Shown one piece after another: positions 1 to 6,126 of a stretch of 6,126 bases of DNA. The notes below the pieces were generated by a model. That model was not told the origin of the DNA. It searched no databases and saw only the letters and a list, made by a program, of their open reading frames with translations. The stretch is from an uncultured Porphyromonadaceae bacterium. Its GTDB lineage: Bacteria; Bacteroidota; Bacteroidia; Bacteroidales; Muribaculaceae. Location: the NCBI GenBank assembly GCA_905212215.1, contig CAJMDR010000138.1, positions 1 through 6,126 of the forward strand, read 5' to 3'. The first letter of the stretch is position 1. The number at the start of each line of letters is the position of its first letter. The position numbers and the translations under genes were made by a program.

Positions 1-48
1 AAAAAAAAGTAAACCCCGCCGCTACGGTCTTCATAACCGTGCGGTCGG
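1..48 (-). terminator. Intrinsic terminator at the 3' end of the structured RNA
   Basis: On the minus strand a GC-rich stem (46-48 with 16-18, 41-44 with 19-22, 36-40 with 24-28; 12 bp with two single-base bulges and a 7-nt loop) is followed by GGTTTAC and then eight T at the window edge. The short spacer between stem and T tract is less tight than in a classic terminator, and the T run may continue beyond the window. Confidence 0.6.
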
Positions 49-314
49 CTTTCTATAGGGGCCACTCCAAAGGACGGCGATGAAACTCCGAATGACAGGA
101 TTTGAGTGCTACTAAACCTTTGTAATCCTCCGTGCCGTCTGTGAAGTCGACAACCGGACTTTCGTCCGGTGAGGCCCGCCATCAGTCAAGTCAGCTTGTC
201 TCGGTATTTCAGTATTATTGATGAGTTTCCCAGTCTTGTTTGAAGTGGCGAATTTCTCATTCAGGGCTTACGGCTTTGCCGCATAGCCGGTGGCTCTCTT
301 GCCGTTTGATTTTA
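1..314 (-). ncRNA. Structured noncoding RNA, family not recognised
   Basis: A minus-strand transcript of about 310 nt is predicted from a Bacteroidota promoter just upstream and a T8 tract at its end. Seen helices: a 10-bp hairpin with one bulged A and an AAA loop (265-288); a long-range 11-bp helix (239-249 with 61-71); a perfect 7-bp stem capped by GAAA (153-170); a 6-bp helix (134-139 with 73-78) stacking next to the long-range one; a 6-bp helix inside it (124-129 with 97-102); a small hairpin (187-198); and a bulged 3' hairpin (16-48). Two helices contain pairs that are G-U only on the minus strand and A-C on the plus strand, which supports the polarity. CAAAGG at 117-122 could also pair with 68-73, giving an alternative pseudoknot. 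No CR motifs of RNase P, no tmRNA tag or CCA end and no SRP core were found. A Bacteroidales 6S-like or lineage-specific RNA is possible but untested. The 5' end is inferred. Confidence 0.7.
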
Positions 315-318
315 TAAC

Positions 319-351
319 GCAAAGTTAAGGCTTTTGGTTGGATTGTGCAAA
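319..351 (-). promoter_or_regulatory. Bacteroidota promoter of the structured RNA
   Basis: On the minus strand a -33 TTTG (348-351) is followed after 20 bp by TAACTTTG (320-327), matching the known Bacteroidota consensus TTTG-N19-21-TAnnTTTG. The predicted start falls near 311-316. The promoter lies in the 315-439 gap after the stop of the S4-domain gene, so the RNA does not depend on readthrough from that gene. I see no convincing terminator for the upstream gene and nothing else in the gap. Confidence 0.75.
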
Positions 352-439
352 TATCCAAACTACTTTTTTCGTAAAATTCCGCATCCCCCTCACGCATCCT
401 TGATTTGCAAAAAGTCCTAAGAGCTTAATTTATAGCCAT

Positions 440-886
440 TTACTCCTTATCGTCTTCGAACTCGTCATCATCTTCGTCATCCCAATCGAGGTAAAAATCC
501 TGCATACTGCTCTCGCGGAACGATGCTAATTCTCTGCCTTCGCGTTTCGTAGGACGGCCAAGGCCTTTCTGTCGGTCGACGAAGCCTGAGATCTTAACCA
601 TTTCAAGCATATCATACTGCGACTTCGGTGTCAGATTTTCCAGATATTCCGGCACAAGGCGGGCTCCGAGACGATTTTCAGTTAACGCCTTCACACGAAA
701 AGTATAGGTGATAGGCGGTTTCTTAACGTCTATTATATCTCCCACTTTTATGGTGCGAGAGGGTTTCACTGTTGCCTGACCCATGCTGACCCGACCTTTC
801 TTGCAGGCATCGGTGGCTATACTGCGGGTCTTGAAAATCCGCATTGCCCACAGCCACTTGTCTATTCTTACTTCTGTCTTTGGCAT
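440..886 (-). CDS. S4-domain RNA-binding protein, Hsp15 (HslR) family
   Basis: This is a 148-residue cytoplasmic RNA-binding protein. Residues about 7-60 form an S4 domain opening with RIDKWLWAMRIFKTRS, the hallmark of the Hsp15 family, followed by GRV and a basic patch. GRPTKREGREL (110-120) is the conserved basic C-terminal motif. The tail (134-148) is almost entirely Asp and Glu. In E. coli, Hsp15 binds free 50S subunits carrying stalled peptidyl-tRNA, and the related RqcP of Bacillus acts in ribosome quality control; a similar role here is inferred. The ATG start places the S4 motif at the usual distance from the N terminus. There is no clear Shine-Dalgarno site, as is common in Bacteroidota. 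The gene starts 45 bp after the AddB-like gene on the same strand with no obvious promoter between, so the two are probably cotranscribed. Confidence 0.9.
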   Translation of the reverse strand: MPKTEVRIDKWLWAMRIFKTRSIATDACKKGRVSMGQATVKPSRTIKVGDIIDVKKPPITYTFRVKALTENRLGARLVPEYLENLTPKSQYDMLEMVKISGFVDRQKGLGRPTKREGRELASFRESSMQDFYLDWDDEDDDEFEDDKE

Positions 887-931
887 TGTCTTATGCGTTT
901 ATACTAATAACATAAAAGAACCTTATATATT

Positions 932-3900
932 TCATATCCCGCAAACCGATTCGCGGAAAGGACAGTATTTGCATGCATACGCTCCTTCGGGGGCTTGGTA
1001 GAAAGGCGTGTTCTGATCAAACATCTCGCCTAAAACCGTGTCGAGCCGTTCAAGAAAATCCTGACTGTATTCTCCCACAGTAGAAATCTTCTCACCCCCA
1101 ATCTTAGGAATAACAGGCGTACCATTTGTTGCCCCGCTTATATTGATTTTCGACACATCATATATTACGATGCTAACGTCGCGTGGTGTGCCGTTATCTT
1201 TCTTCAGCAATATGGCATATAACATAAGCTGCACCAGTTCCTTAGGATGATCGGAAGTAAACAAAGAGTCCATATCCTCACATTCTACATGATAGCTTCC
1301 TGTCTTGTAGTCCACTATCCGCATAGGAGCTGACGAATCCGATAAGTCACGACAGTCGATACGGTCTATTATATAGAGGAAGTTCACCTCCCTTCCTGAA
1401 GGCAGCCGGAAGGTCATGGGCTTTCTCTGTTCCGCCATTACGAAATCGAAAGGTGTTTGAGACAGGTCATATGCAAGTACCCTTTTAACCATCTCCCGCA
1501 TGTGTGGAATGGCCATAGTTATTGTGGAATCTATTTTAGTTACAGGTTGATTCTTGTAATACTCTTTTTTTACAGCCTCCTCAAGAAATCTGTCTATTGC
1601 TTTGTCATTTATGCCCGCAAGCATTGTCGGAGTAACAGTGTAAGGCTTTGTATCAGACATGCTGAGATAAATATCTTCAAGCGCCTTGTGCACCACATTG
1701 CCTAAATCACTGGCTTGCAATCCTTCTATCAGCTGGGTCTCATGGCTGACACCACGCCAAGTCTTAAGATAAAAGCATAGCGGACAACTTATGTATGTAT
1801 TGAGTGAACTTGCCGATAGAGTATATCTTCCTTTCTTTTCCGGATTCATATACTCCTTCAGTCTTGCCATCATCTCGTCGGTTTTCTTCACTTCCACCTT
1901 GGTCCTTTCATGGGTATTAAGGTCGAAACGATAGCGGCTGTGTGTCATGCAGCCTTTGGCATACAGATGTTCCAGCTGAAGAATGAACCGCGATGGAGAA
2001 CCGCTGTGCAGCCCCTCGTTACGGGAGTCGTAAATCATATATACTTCTTCCGCACGGCTTATCATCCTGTAGAAGTAGTAAGTGAAGATTGCTTCCTGAA
2101 ACCGTGTGGTAGCTATCCCGAAGCCACGTCTTATCACTGCCGGAATAAATGATTTGTTATGTAGCTTACGGGGATAGATACGCTCGTTCATCGACGGTAA
2201 TATCACCGTCTTGAAGTCCAGACAACGGGTCTCCAGCGGTCCCATTATCTGAACGCCCCGCAATGGCTCGCCCTCAAAGTGCACCGTTTCCGTAGCCAAA
2301 AGTCCTCTGGCAAGTCGGAATGAGGTTTTGGCGCCAGCTCCTATTTTATATTTGGAGAAGGCATCCTTTACACAGTGCAGGGCATCGATATATGACTCCA
2401 CATGGTCTTTGTCGAGTCTGTTCTTTATGCGAACATCACCGGTGTCTTGCTTTTCTTTTTCATCTCCGTCAGCTTCAACATCCAGTTTTAGCTCTACCCT
2501 CTCGAGGATTGCAAGCAGATAATCCAGAGCGTGGAAAGCTGTTGCTCTTTTACCCAATGGTGTAAAAATCAGCTTACATGCTTCATTATATATTGTGAGT
2601 AATTTTGCCGGAACGGTTAACCGACGTAGCTTTTCAAGTTTCTGTTTTATGGCTGATACCGTGGTTGAACCTATGAGTATCAACGATAACGGATGCGAAA
2701 GCAATGCGTTGACATCCTGTGCCATTGCCTGCCACTCTTCATCCTGTATGTTAAGATGATTCTGATAGGTTTCCAGCAACGACACAAAGGTTGCGACAGA
2801 GGTCAGGCGGAAAGGATAACCCATAGTCAGGTTCACCTCCGGCAAATCCTTGGGAAGAGAATACAGCATAGGCAGCAACAGATTCTCGTCAGGAAGAACT
2901 ATGGCCACCTCCGTATCATCCCTCTTTTTCTCTTCATGCCGATGTTCCAACACCTTTTTCAGGACAGCGCTTGCTATCTTTGCCTGACCTACTCCGGAGG
3001 GAGACACTATAGTCTCTATTTTCTTCGGAAGAGTATTACAATCACTCTCATCTAAGTTATAAATGGAGTGGAAATGCTTGCGGTTGCGGATTATGAAATG
3101 TTTACCGATATTGTCGTCAAATGAAAAAGGCACCCCGGTGCAATCCCAATAAAAGTCGGCAAAAGGCTGCACTGTACCGTCGGCAAGTATCGTCTTTGCC
3201 TTGGAAAGTGTCTTAAATAATTGGAACTCAACGGTGGAAAGGGCGTTGAAGCCAACCATCACGATGCGTTTCCATGGCAATACTTCCTCCGGTTTCTCTC
3301 CCAACGCCTTAAGAGCCTGGACATAAGAGCGTCCCGAGAATGTCAGCCCTCGTTTATCAAGGGCTTTGCAATACTCTTCATATATCTCCCCCATCGCATC
3401 CCAAAGTGTCAGAAAGCGGTTCTTTGCTTTACTCCCTGAACCGCCATAATGCTGCCATAGCCTTGTAGGATCTTCATAAAGTTCAGAAAATCCGAAATAG
3501 TCACGCATCACCTTCATCTGCTCCTCATCGAGATGATTGGAACGGATGCTCTTCAACTGGCGGACATTACGGTATAACGCCTCAGCGTTTACACGATACA
3601 TCTCAACATCGTTGAAGTCTGACAGCATCGTTTCGCCCCAGGCCTGAAAGCGGTCGAAAGCTACTGGTTCATTCCCTTTTTTATGCCAAATATCACAATA
3701 GACAGCATAAAGCTGGCACAGTTGGTCTATGCGGCTGTCGACAACTTTCCCGCTCAAACTCTCCACGAAATCGGCAATGGTAGTAACTGCAGGAAGAAAG
3801 ACAACATCCTCCTTCACATAGTTGCGGAAATAGCGCAAAAAGAATGAAGAGGCTCTTTTGCCGGGAAACACAAAACAGACATCGGCAAAATCACCTTTAT

Positions 3901-3946
3901 ATTCCTCGGCATATTTCTTTGCCAGACTCTCGAGAAATGTCAGCAT
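932..3946 (-). CDS. AddB-like PD-(D/E)XK exonuclease
   Basis: This 1004-residue protein resembles the AddB subunit of AddAB double-strand break repair nucleases. The N terminus (VCFVFPGKRASSFFLRYF) is an inactivated helicase-like start with no GxxGxGK Walker A. Residues about 557-592 (LRGVQIMGPLETR to MNERIYP) are the helicase-like motif typical of AddB. The nuclease domain starts at YTLSASSLNTYISC (about 708-721) and holds GNVVHKALE (His753), IIDRID (Asp861 and Asp864), VDYKTG (Asp879, Lys881) and QLMLYAILL (Gln906, Tyr910), the expected PD-(D/E)XK set. Cys721 with Cys992, Cys995 and Cys1002 fits the Fe-S staple of AddB. All catalytic motifs look intact. The partner AddA helicase is not in the window: the upstream neighbour is divergent holB and the downstream neighbour is the S4 gene. 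I give no symbol because Bacteroidota proteins of this group are usually named only as PD-(D/E)XK family. Confidence 0.85.
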   Translation of the reverse strand: MLTFLESLAKKYAEEYKGDFADVCFVFPGKRASSFFLRYFRNYVKEDVVFLPAVTTIADFVESLSGKVVDSRIDQLCQLYAVYCDIWHKKGNEPVAFDRFQAWGETMLSDFNDVEMYRVNAEALYRNVRQLKSIRSNHLDEEQMKVMRDYFGFSELYEDPTRLWQHYGGSGSKAKNRFLTLWDAMGEIYEEYCKALDKRGLTFSGRSYVQALKALGEKPEEVLPWKRIVMVGFNALSTVEFQLFKTLSKAKTILADGTVQPFADFYWDCTGVPFSFDDNIGKHFIIRNRKHFHSIYNLDESDCNTLPKKIETIVSPSGVGQAKIASAVLKKVLEHRHEEKKRDDTEVAIVLPDENLLLPMLYSLPKDLPEVNLTMGYPFRLTSVATFVSLLETYQNHLNIQDEEWQAMAQDVNALLSHPLSLILIGSTTVSAIKQKLEKLRRLTVPAKLLTIYNEACKLIFTPLGKRATAFHALDYLLAILERVELKLDVEADGDEKEKQDTGDVRIKNRLDKDHVESYIDALHCVKDAFSKYKIGAGAKTSFRLARGLLATETVHFEGEPLRGVQIMGPLETRCLDFKTVILPSMNERIYPRKLHNKSFIPAVIRRGFGIATTRFQEAIFTYYFYRMISRAEEVYMIYDSRNEGLHSGSPSRFILQLEHLYAKGCMTHSRYRFDLNTHERTKVEVKKTDEMMARLKEYMNPEKKGRYTLSASSLNTYISCPLCFYLKTWRGVSHETQLIEGLQASDLGNVVHKALEDIYLSMSDTKPYTVTPTMLAGINDKAIDRFLEEAVKKEYYKNQPVTKIDSTITMAIPHMREMVKRVLAYDLSQTPFDFVMAEQRKPMTFRLPSGREVNFLYIIDRIDCRDLSDSSAPMRIVDYKTGSYHVECEDMDSLFTSDHPKELVQLMLYAILLKKDNGTPRDVSIVIYDVSKINISGATNGTPVIPKIGGEKISTVGEYSQDFLERLDTVLGEMFDQNTPFYQAPEGAYACKYCPFRESVCGI

Positions 3947-3974
3947 AACTAATTATTTCAAGGGATAAACGATT

Positions 3975-4007
3975 GTAGGGAAGCCTTCAATGAAAGCAGA
4001 TCCCTAC
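3975..4007 (-). promoter_or_regulatory. Leader hairpin upstream of the AddB-like gene
   Basis: Inverted repeat GTAGGGA/TCCCTAC, a perfect 7-bp stem with a 19-nt loop, lies in the predicted 5' leader between the promoter and the start codon. There is no T tract after it on the minus strand, so it is not a usual intrinsic terminator. It could be an RNA stability element, an operator, or chance. Confidence 0.4.
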
Positions 4008-4017
4008 TTCATTATTG

Positions 4018-4048
4018 CAAAGATAACACTTCTTTTCCATAACTCCAT
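4018..4048 (-). promoter_or_regulatory. Predicted promoter of the AddB-like gene
   Basis: On the minus strand TATCTTTG (4018-4025) matches the Bacteroidota -7 box TAnnTTTG exactly. The -33 position, 19 bp upstream, reads ATGG (4045-4048), a weak match to TTTG. Transcription would start near 4012 and give a leader of about 65 nt before the ATG at 3946. Confidence 0.55.
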
Positions 4049-4126
4049 ATCCGGTTCAGCCATTAATGGCATATCATGCTTAAAAATGCCCTTAATCCTT
4101 TTTTTAATCCATCAACCGACAGCCAC

Positions 4127-4157
4127 TTGGAAAACCCGAAAAAATTTGCTATCTTTG
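4127..4157 (+). promoter_or_regulatory. Promoter of holB
   Basis: TATCTTTG (4150-4157) is a perfect Bacteroidota -7 box. TTGG at 4127-4130, 19 bp upstream, serves as -33 element. The box ends only 4 bp before the ATG at 4162, so transcription should start at or next to the start codon. Confidence 0.7.
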
Positions 4158-4161
4158 CAGC

Positions 4162-5292
4162 ATGAGATTCGCCGATGTATTAGGACGACAAAATATCAAG
4201 GCATTGCTTGCGGAACAAGTCGACAGTGGCAGGTTACCTCATGCGCTGTTGCTTTGGGGTCCTGAAGGTGTCGGAAAGCTCTCTTTGGCAAGAGCGCTGG
4301 CACAATATGTGCACTGCCCGCACCGCAGTAACGGCGATTCCTGTGGCGTCTGTCCATCATGCCGCCAGCATGCGTCGCTGAACTTTCCGGATTTATCTTT
4401 CGCTTTCCCTGTCCCCGCAATAAAGGGCAACAAAGACCCGTTGAGCGATGATTTCATGGATGTCTATCGCGAATTTCTACAGAAACATCCACTGGCACCC
4501 TACAGCCAATGGCTCGAACTCTCTGGTGCCGATAACTCTCAGCCGGTAATCCGCGTAGGAGAGAGCGCCGAAATCATACGGAAGTTGAGCATGGGCAACT
4601 ATAATGCCGGAACCAAGATTCTCTTGCTGTGGCTTCCGGAGAAAATGGTGGCGGCAGCAGCAAACAAGCTTCTGAAACTGATAGAAGAGCCGCAGCCGGG
4701 ACGTATGTTCATAATGGTTAGCGACAATCCAGCACTCATCCTCCCCACTGTGTTCTCCCGTCTCCAGCGTATTAAGGTTGAGGCTCCGGAAGCTGCCCTT
4801 ACGGCACGCTGGCTGACAGAACAAGGCTATGACGCCGACATTGCGAAAGAAGCGGCAGAAGCGGCCCAGGGGAATCAGATGATGGCCTTGAAGATGCTCG
4901 ACGAACAGGGTGAGGAAGCCGAGTTCAGGACTATGTTCCAGGAGCTGATGCGCAAGGCATATCAAAGGAATGTGAAGGCCCTCAGGGAATGGAGCGAGGT
5001 GGCAGCGGCTATGAAACGTGAAAAGGCACGCCGATTTTTGGCTTATCTCGCTGCACAGATCCGCACAAACTATCTCTTCTCCCTAGCCGACAACCGCCTC
5101 ACTCCCATGATGCCCGACGACAGGAAATTCGCCAACAATTTCTCTCCTTTCATTCACAGTGCCAACGTGGAAAACATTATTAGCCTGATCAACGATGCCC
5201 GGCGCGACATAGCGGGAAACGCAAATGCCAAGATTGTGCTTTTTGACTTCGCCGTACAGATGATCATGCAAATAAAAGTGCCCGGCAAATAG
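4162..5292 (+). CDS. holB: DNA polymerase III subunit delta' (clamp loader)
   Basis: This 376-residue protein is the delta' subunit of the clamp loader, which works with DnaX (tau/gamma) and delta (HolA) to place the beta sliding clamp on primed DNA. It begins with the typical FADVLGRQNIKALLAEQ and GRLPHALLLWGPEGVGK; the P-loop is residues 33-40 and keeps Lys39, though Leu follows instead of Thr or Ser. The zinc module is Cys52, Cys61, Cys64 and Cys67. KILLLWLPEKM (152-162) stands at the Walker B position without the usual DE pair. The following NKLLKLIEEP (168-177) is a strong family signature. The SRC motif reads SRL (199-201), keeping the arginine. The long stretch between the zinc module and the Walker B position, starting NFPDLSFAFP, fits Bacteroidota homologues as I know them. 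The start is set by agreement with the family N terminus. The nucleotidyltransferase follows after 56 bp with no visible terminator. Confidence 0.93.
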   Translation: MRFADVLGRQNIKALLAEQVDSGRLPHALLLWGPEGVGKLSLARALAQYVHCPHRSNGDSCGVCPSCRQHASLNFPDLSFAFPVPAIKGNKDPLSDDFMDVYREFLQKHPLAPYSQWLELSGADNSQPVIRVGESAEIIRKLSMGNYNAGTKILLLWLPEKMVAAAANKLLKLIEEPQPGRMFIMVSDNPALILPTVFSRLQRIKVEAPEAALTARWLTEQGYDADIAKEAAEAAQGNQMMALKMLDEQGEEAEFRTMFQELMRKAYQRNVKALREWSEVAAAMKREKARRFLAYLAAQIRTNYLFSLADNRLTPMMPDDRKFANNFSPFIHSANVENIISLINDARRDIAGNANAKIVLFDFAVQMIMQIKVPGK

Positions 5293-5348
5293 ATGTAAAC
5301 ACTACAACGAAAATCTACAGGATAGAATATAACTAAAGATAAAGAGCT

Positions 5349-6126
5349 ATGAAACCCACTCTTCTGATTCTGGCTGCCGGCATGGGCAGCCGTTATGGAG
5401 GCCTGAAGCAGCTTGACGGCCTCGGACCCAATGGCGAGACAATCATGGATTATTCCGTCTACGATGCTGTCCGCGCCGGTTTCGGCAAAATAGTTTTCGT
5501 TATCCGCCACGATTTCGAAGATGACTTCCGCAAAAAAATTCTGCCCAAATACAAAGACCATGTGGATGTGGACGTAGTATTCCAGGCAATCGACAAAATA
5601 CCGCAGGACATTCCCGTCAACAAAGACCGCACCAAACCCTGGGGCACCAACCATGCGCTCATGATGGGCGAAACCGCCATCAACGAACCTTTCGGAGTAA
5701 TCAACGCCGATGACTTCTACGGCGCCGAGAGCTTCCAGGTTCTCGCCGATTTCCTACGTTCCGTAGAAGGACAGAAAGACCGCTACTGCATGATTGGCTT
5801 CATGGTGGAGAATACCCTTAGCGAGAACGGCACCGTAAGCCGTGGTCTCTGCAAGGTCGACGGCGAAGGCAACCTCGTGGACGTTGTGGAATGCCACAAC
5901 ATACAGCGTAAGGGCGAGAAACTGGTCTATGTGACCGAAGACGGCACAGAGAAGACTTTCCCCGAAGGAACCATCGTCTCCATGAATATGTGGGGCTTCA
6001 CTCCCGACTATTTCGCACACTCACAGCGCAGTTTCCGTGAGTTCCTCAAAGAACATGGCATGGAGCCGAAATCGGAGTTCTACATTCCCACCGTGGTGAA
6101 CCAGCTCATCCACAACGGCGAATCCA
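5349..6126 (+). CDS. Sugar-phosphate nucleotidyltransferase-like protein, 3' end missing
   Basis: The open frame runs from the ATG at 5349 to the window end, giving 259 complete codons; the stop lies outside. LILAAGMGSRYGGLKQL (residues 6-22) is the glycine-rich NTP-binding loop of sugar-nucleotide pyrophosphorylases with Arg15 and Lys20. PWGTNHAL (97-104) fits the base-contacting GT.HAL element, and NADDFYG (119-125) carries the metal-binding Asp121. Such enzymes join a sugar 1-phosphate to an NTP, releasing pyrophosphate; the sugar and nucleotide here cannot be told from sequence. The protein is cytoplasmic, with no signal or membrane segment seen. AAAGAG lies just before the start. No TAnnTTTG box is visible in the 56-bp gap after holB, so cotranscription is likely. 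Codons favour C or G at the third position more than in the AddB-like gene, which suggests higher expression. A typical member has about 300 residues, so roughly 40 are missing. Confidence 0.85.
   Translation, partial: MKPTLLILAAGMGSRYGGLKQLDGLGPNGETIMDYSVYDAVRAGFGKIVFVIRHDFEDDFRKKILPKYKDHVDVDVVFQAIDKIPQDIPVNKDRTKPWGTNHALMMGETAINEPFGVINADDFYGAESFQVLADFLRSVEGQKDRYCMIGFMVENTLSENGTVSRGLCKVDGEGNLVDVVECHNIQRKGEKLVYVTEDGTEKTFPEGTIVSMNMWGFTPDYFAHSQRSFREFLKEHGMEPKSEFYIPTVVNQLIHNGES

Larger units (their letters stand above)
3947..4161. other. Divergent intergenic region between the AddB-like gene and holB
   Basis: This 215-bp AT-rich gap separates divergent repair and replication genes. It contains the two promoters and the leader hairpin described separately. 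A T-rich tract near 4099-4106, flanked by two copies of TTAATCC (4092-4098 and 4104-4110), lies upstream of the holB -33 element and could act as an UP-like or bent segment. No conserved small gene was found. Confidence 0.6.

Noticed and set aside
186..260. 24-codon minus-strand open frame inside the structured RNA
   Set aside because: It crosses the long-range helix and small hairpins, lacks a ribosome binding site and resembles no protein I know; the RNA structure explains the sequence better.
1..314. RNase P RNA, tmRNA or SRP RNA
   Set aside because: GACGAAAGTCCGG at 157-169 recalls the RNase P GAGGAAAGTCC box, but here it is a closed hairpin, and the ACAGAA/GGCTTA 3' box and other conserved regions are missing. 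No tag peptide ending in ALAA, no CCA end and no SRP core sequence were found.
1..351. Miniature mobile element or insertion remnant
   Set aside because: No terminal inverted repeats, no target duplication and no transposase fragment seen; promoter plus terminator fit a dedicated RNA gene better. Copy number in the genome cannot be judged here.
2693..3055. 120-codon plus-strand frame antisense to the AddB-like gene
   Set aside because: No domain, promoter or ribosome binding site; the opposite strand has continuous conserved coding.
3990..4265. 91-codon plus-strand frame before holB
   Set aside because: It spans the divergent promoters, overlaps the well-supported holB N terminus in another frame and has no recognisable domain.
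4477..4965. 162-codon minus-strand frame inside holB
   Set aside because: It is antisense to a conserved gene, with composition explained by the coding strand and no domain visible.
5154..5654. 166-codon minus-strand frame across the holB-nucleotidyltransferase junction
   Set aside because: It covers the ends of two confident genes and the gap between them and has no motif; its length comes from the codon bias of the real genes.

Overview
The window looks like chromosomal housekeeping DNA from a member of the Bacteroidota, most likely order Bacteroidales. The evidence is three promoter-like sites with the Bacteroidota-type -7 box TAnnTTTG (two of them the identical TATCTTTGC), starts without strong Shine-Dalgarno sequences, and Bacteroidetes-type versions of an AddB-like nuclease, DNA polymerase III delta' and an S4-domain protein. 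The genus cannot be fixed from the sequence alone. I see no mobile element, tRNA, rRNA or CRISPR array.

Layout. Positions 1-314 hold no convincing protein gene. On the minus strand this stretch has the marks of an independent, highly structured RNA of about 310 nt: its own promoter (319-351), a long-range 11-bp helix, several strong hairpins, and a terminator hairpin followed by eight T at the window edge. I could not match it to RNase P, tmRNA or SRP RNA. Next come two minus-strand genes that are probably cotranscribed: a PD-(D/E)XK exonuclease of the AddB type (932-3946) and, 45 bp downstream, an Hsp15-like S4 RNA-binding protein (440-886). A 215-bp divergent intergenic region (3947-4161) carries a promoter in each direction. 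On the plus strand follow holB, the clamp-loader delta' subunit (4162-5292), and after 56 bp a sugar-phosphate nucleotidyltransferase-like gene (from 5349) that runs off the window end.

How the parts fit. The divergent pair joins DNA repair (AddB-like nuclease) and DNA replication (delta'). The S4 protein belongs to ribosome quality control or 50S rescue. The nucleotidyltransferase belongs to sugar activation and is linked to holB only by position. The most notable items are the unassigned structured RNA, the near-leaderless arrangement of holB (its -7 box ends 4 bp before the ATG), and a 7-bp perfect hairpin in the predicted leader of the AddB-like gene.
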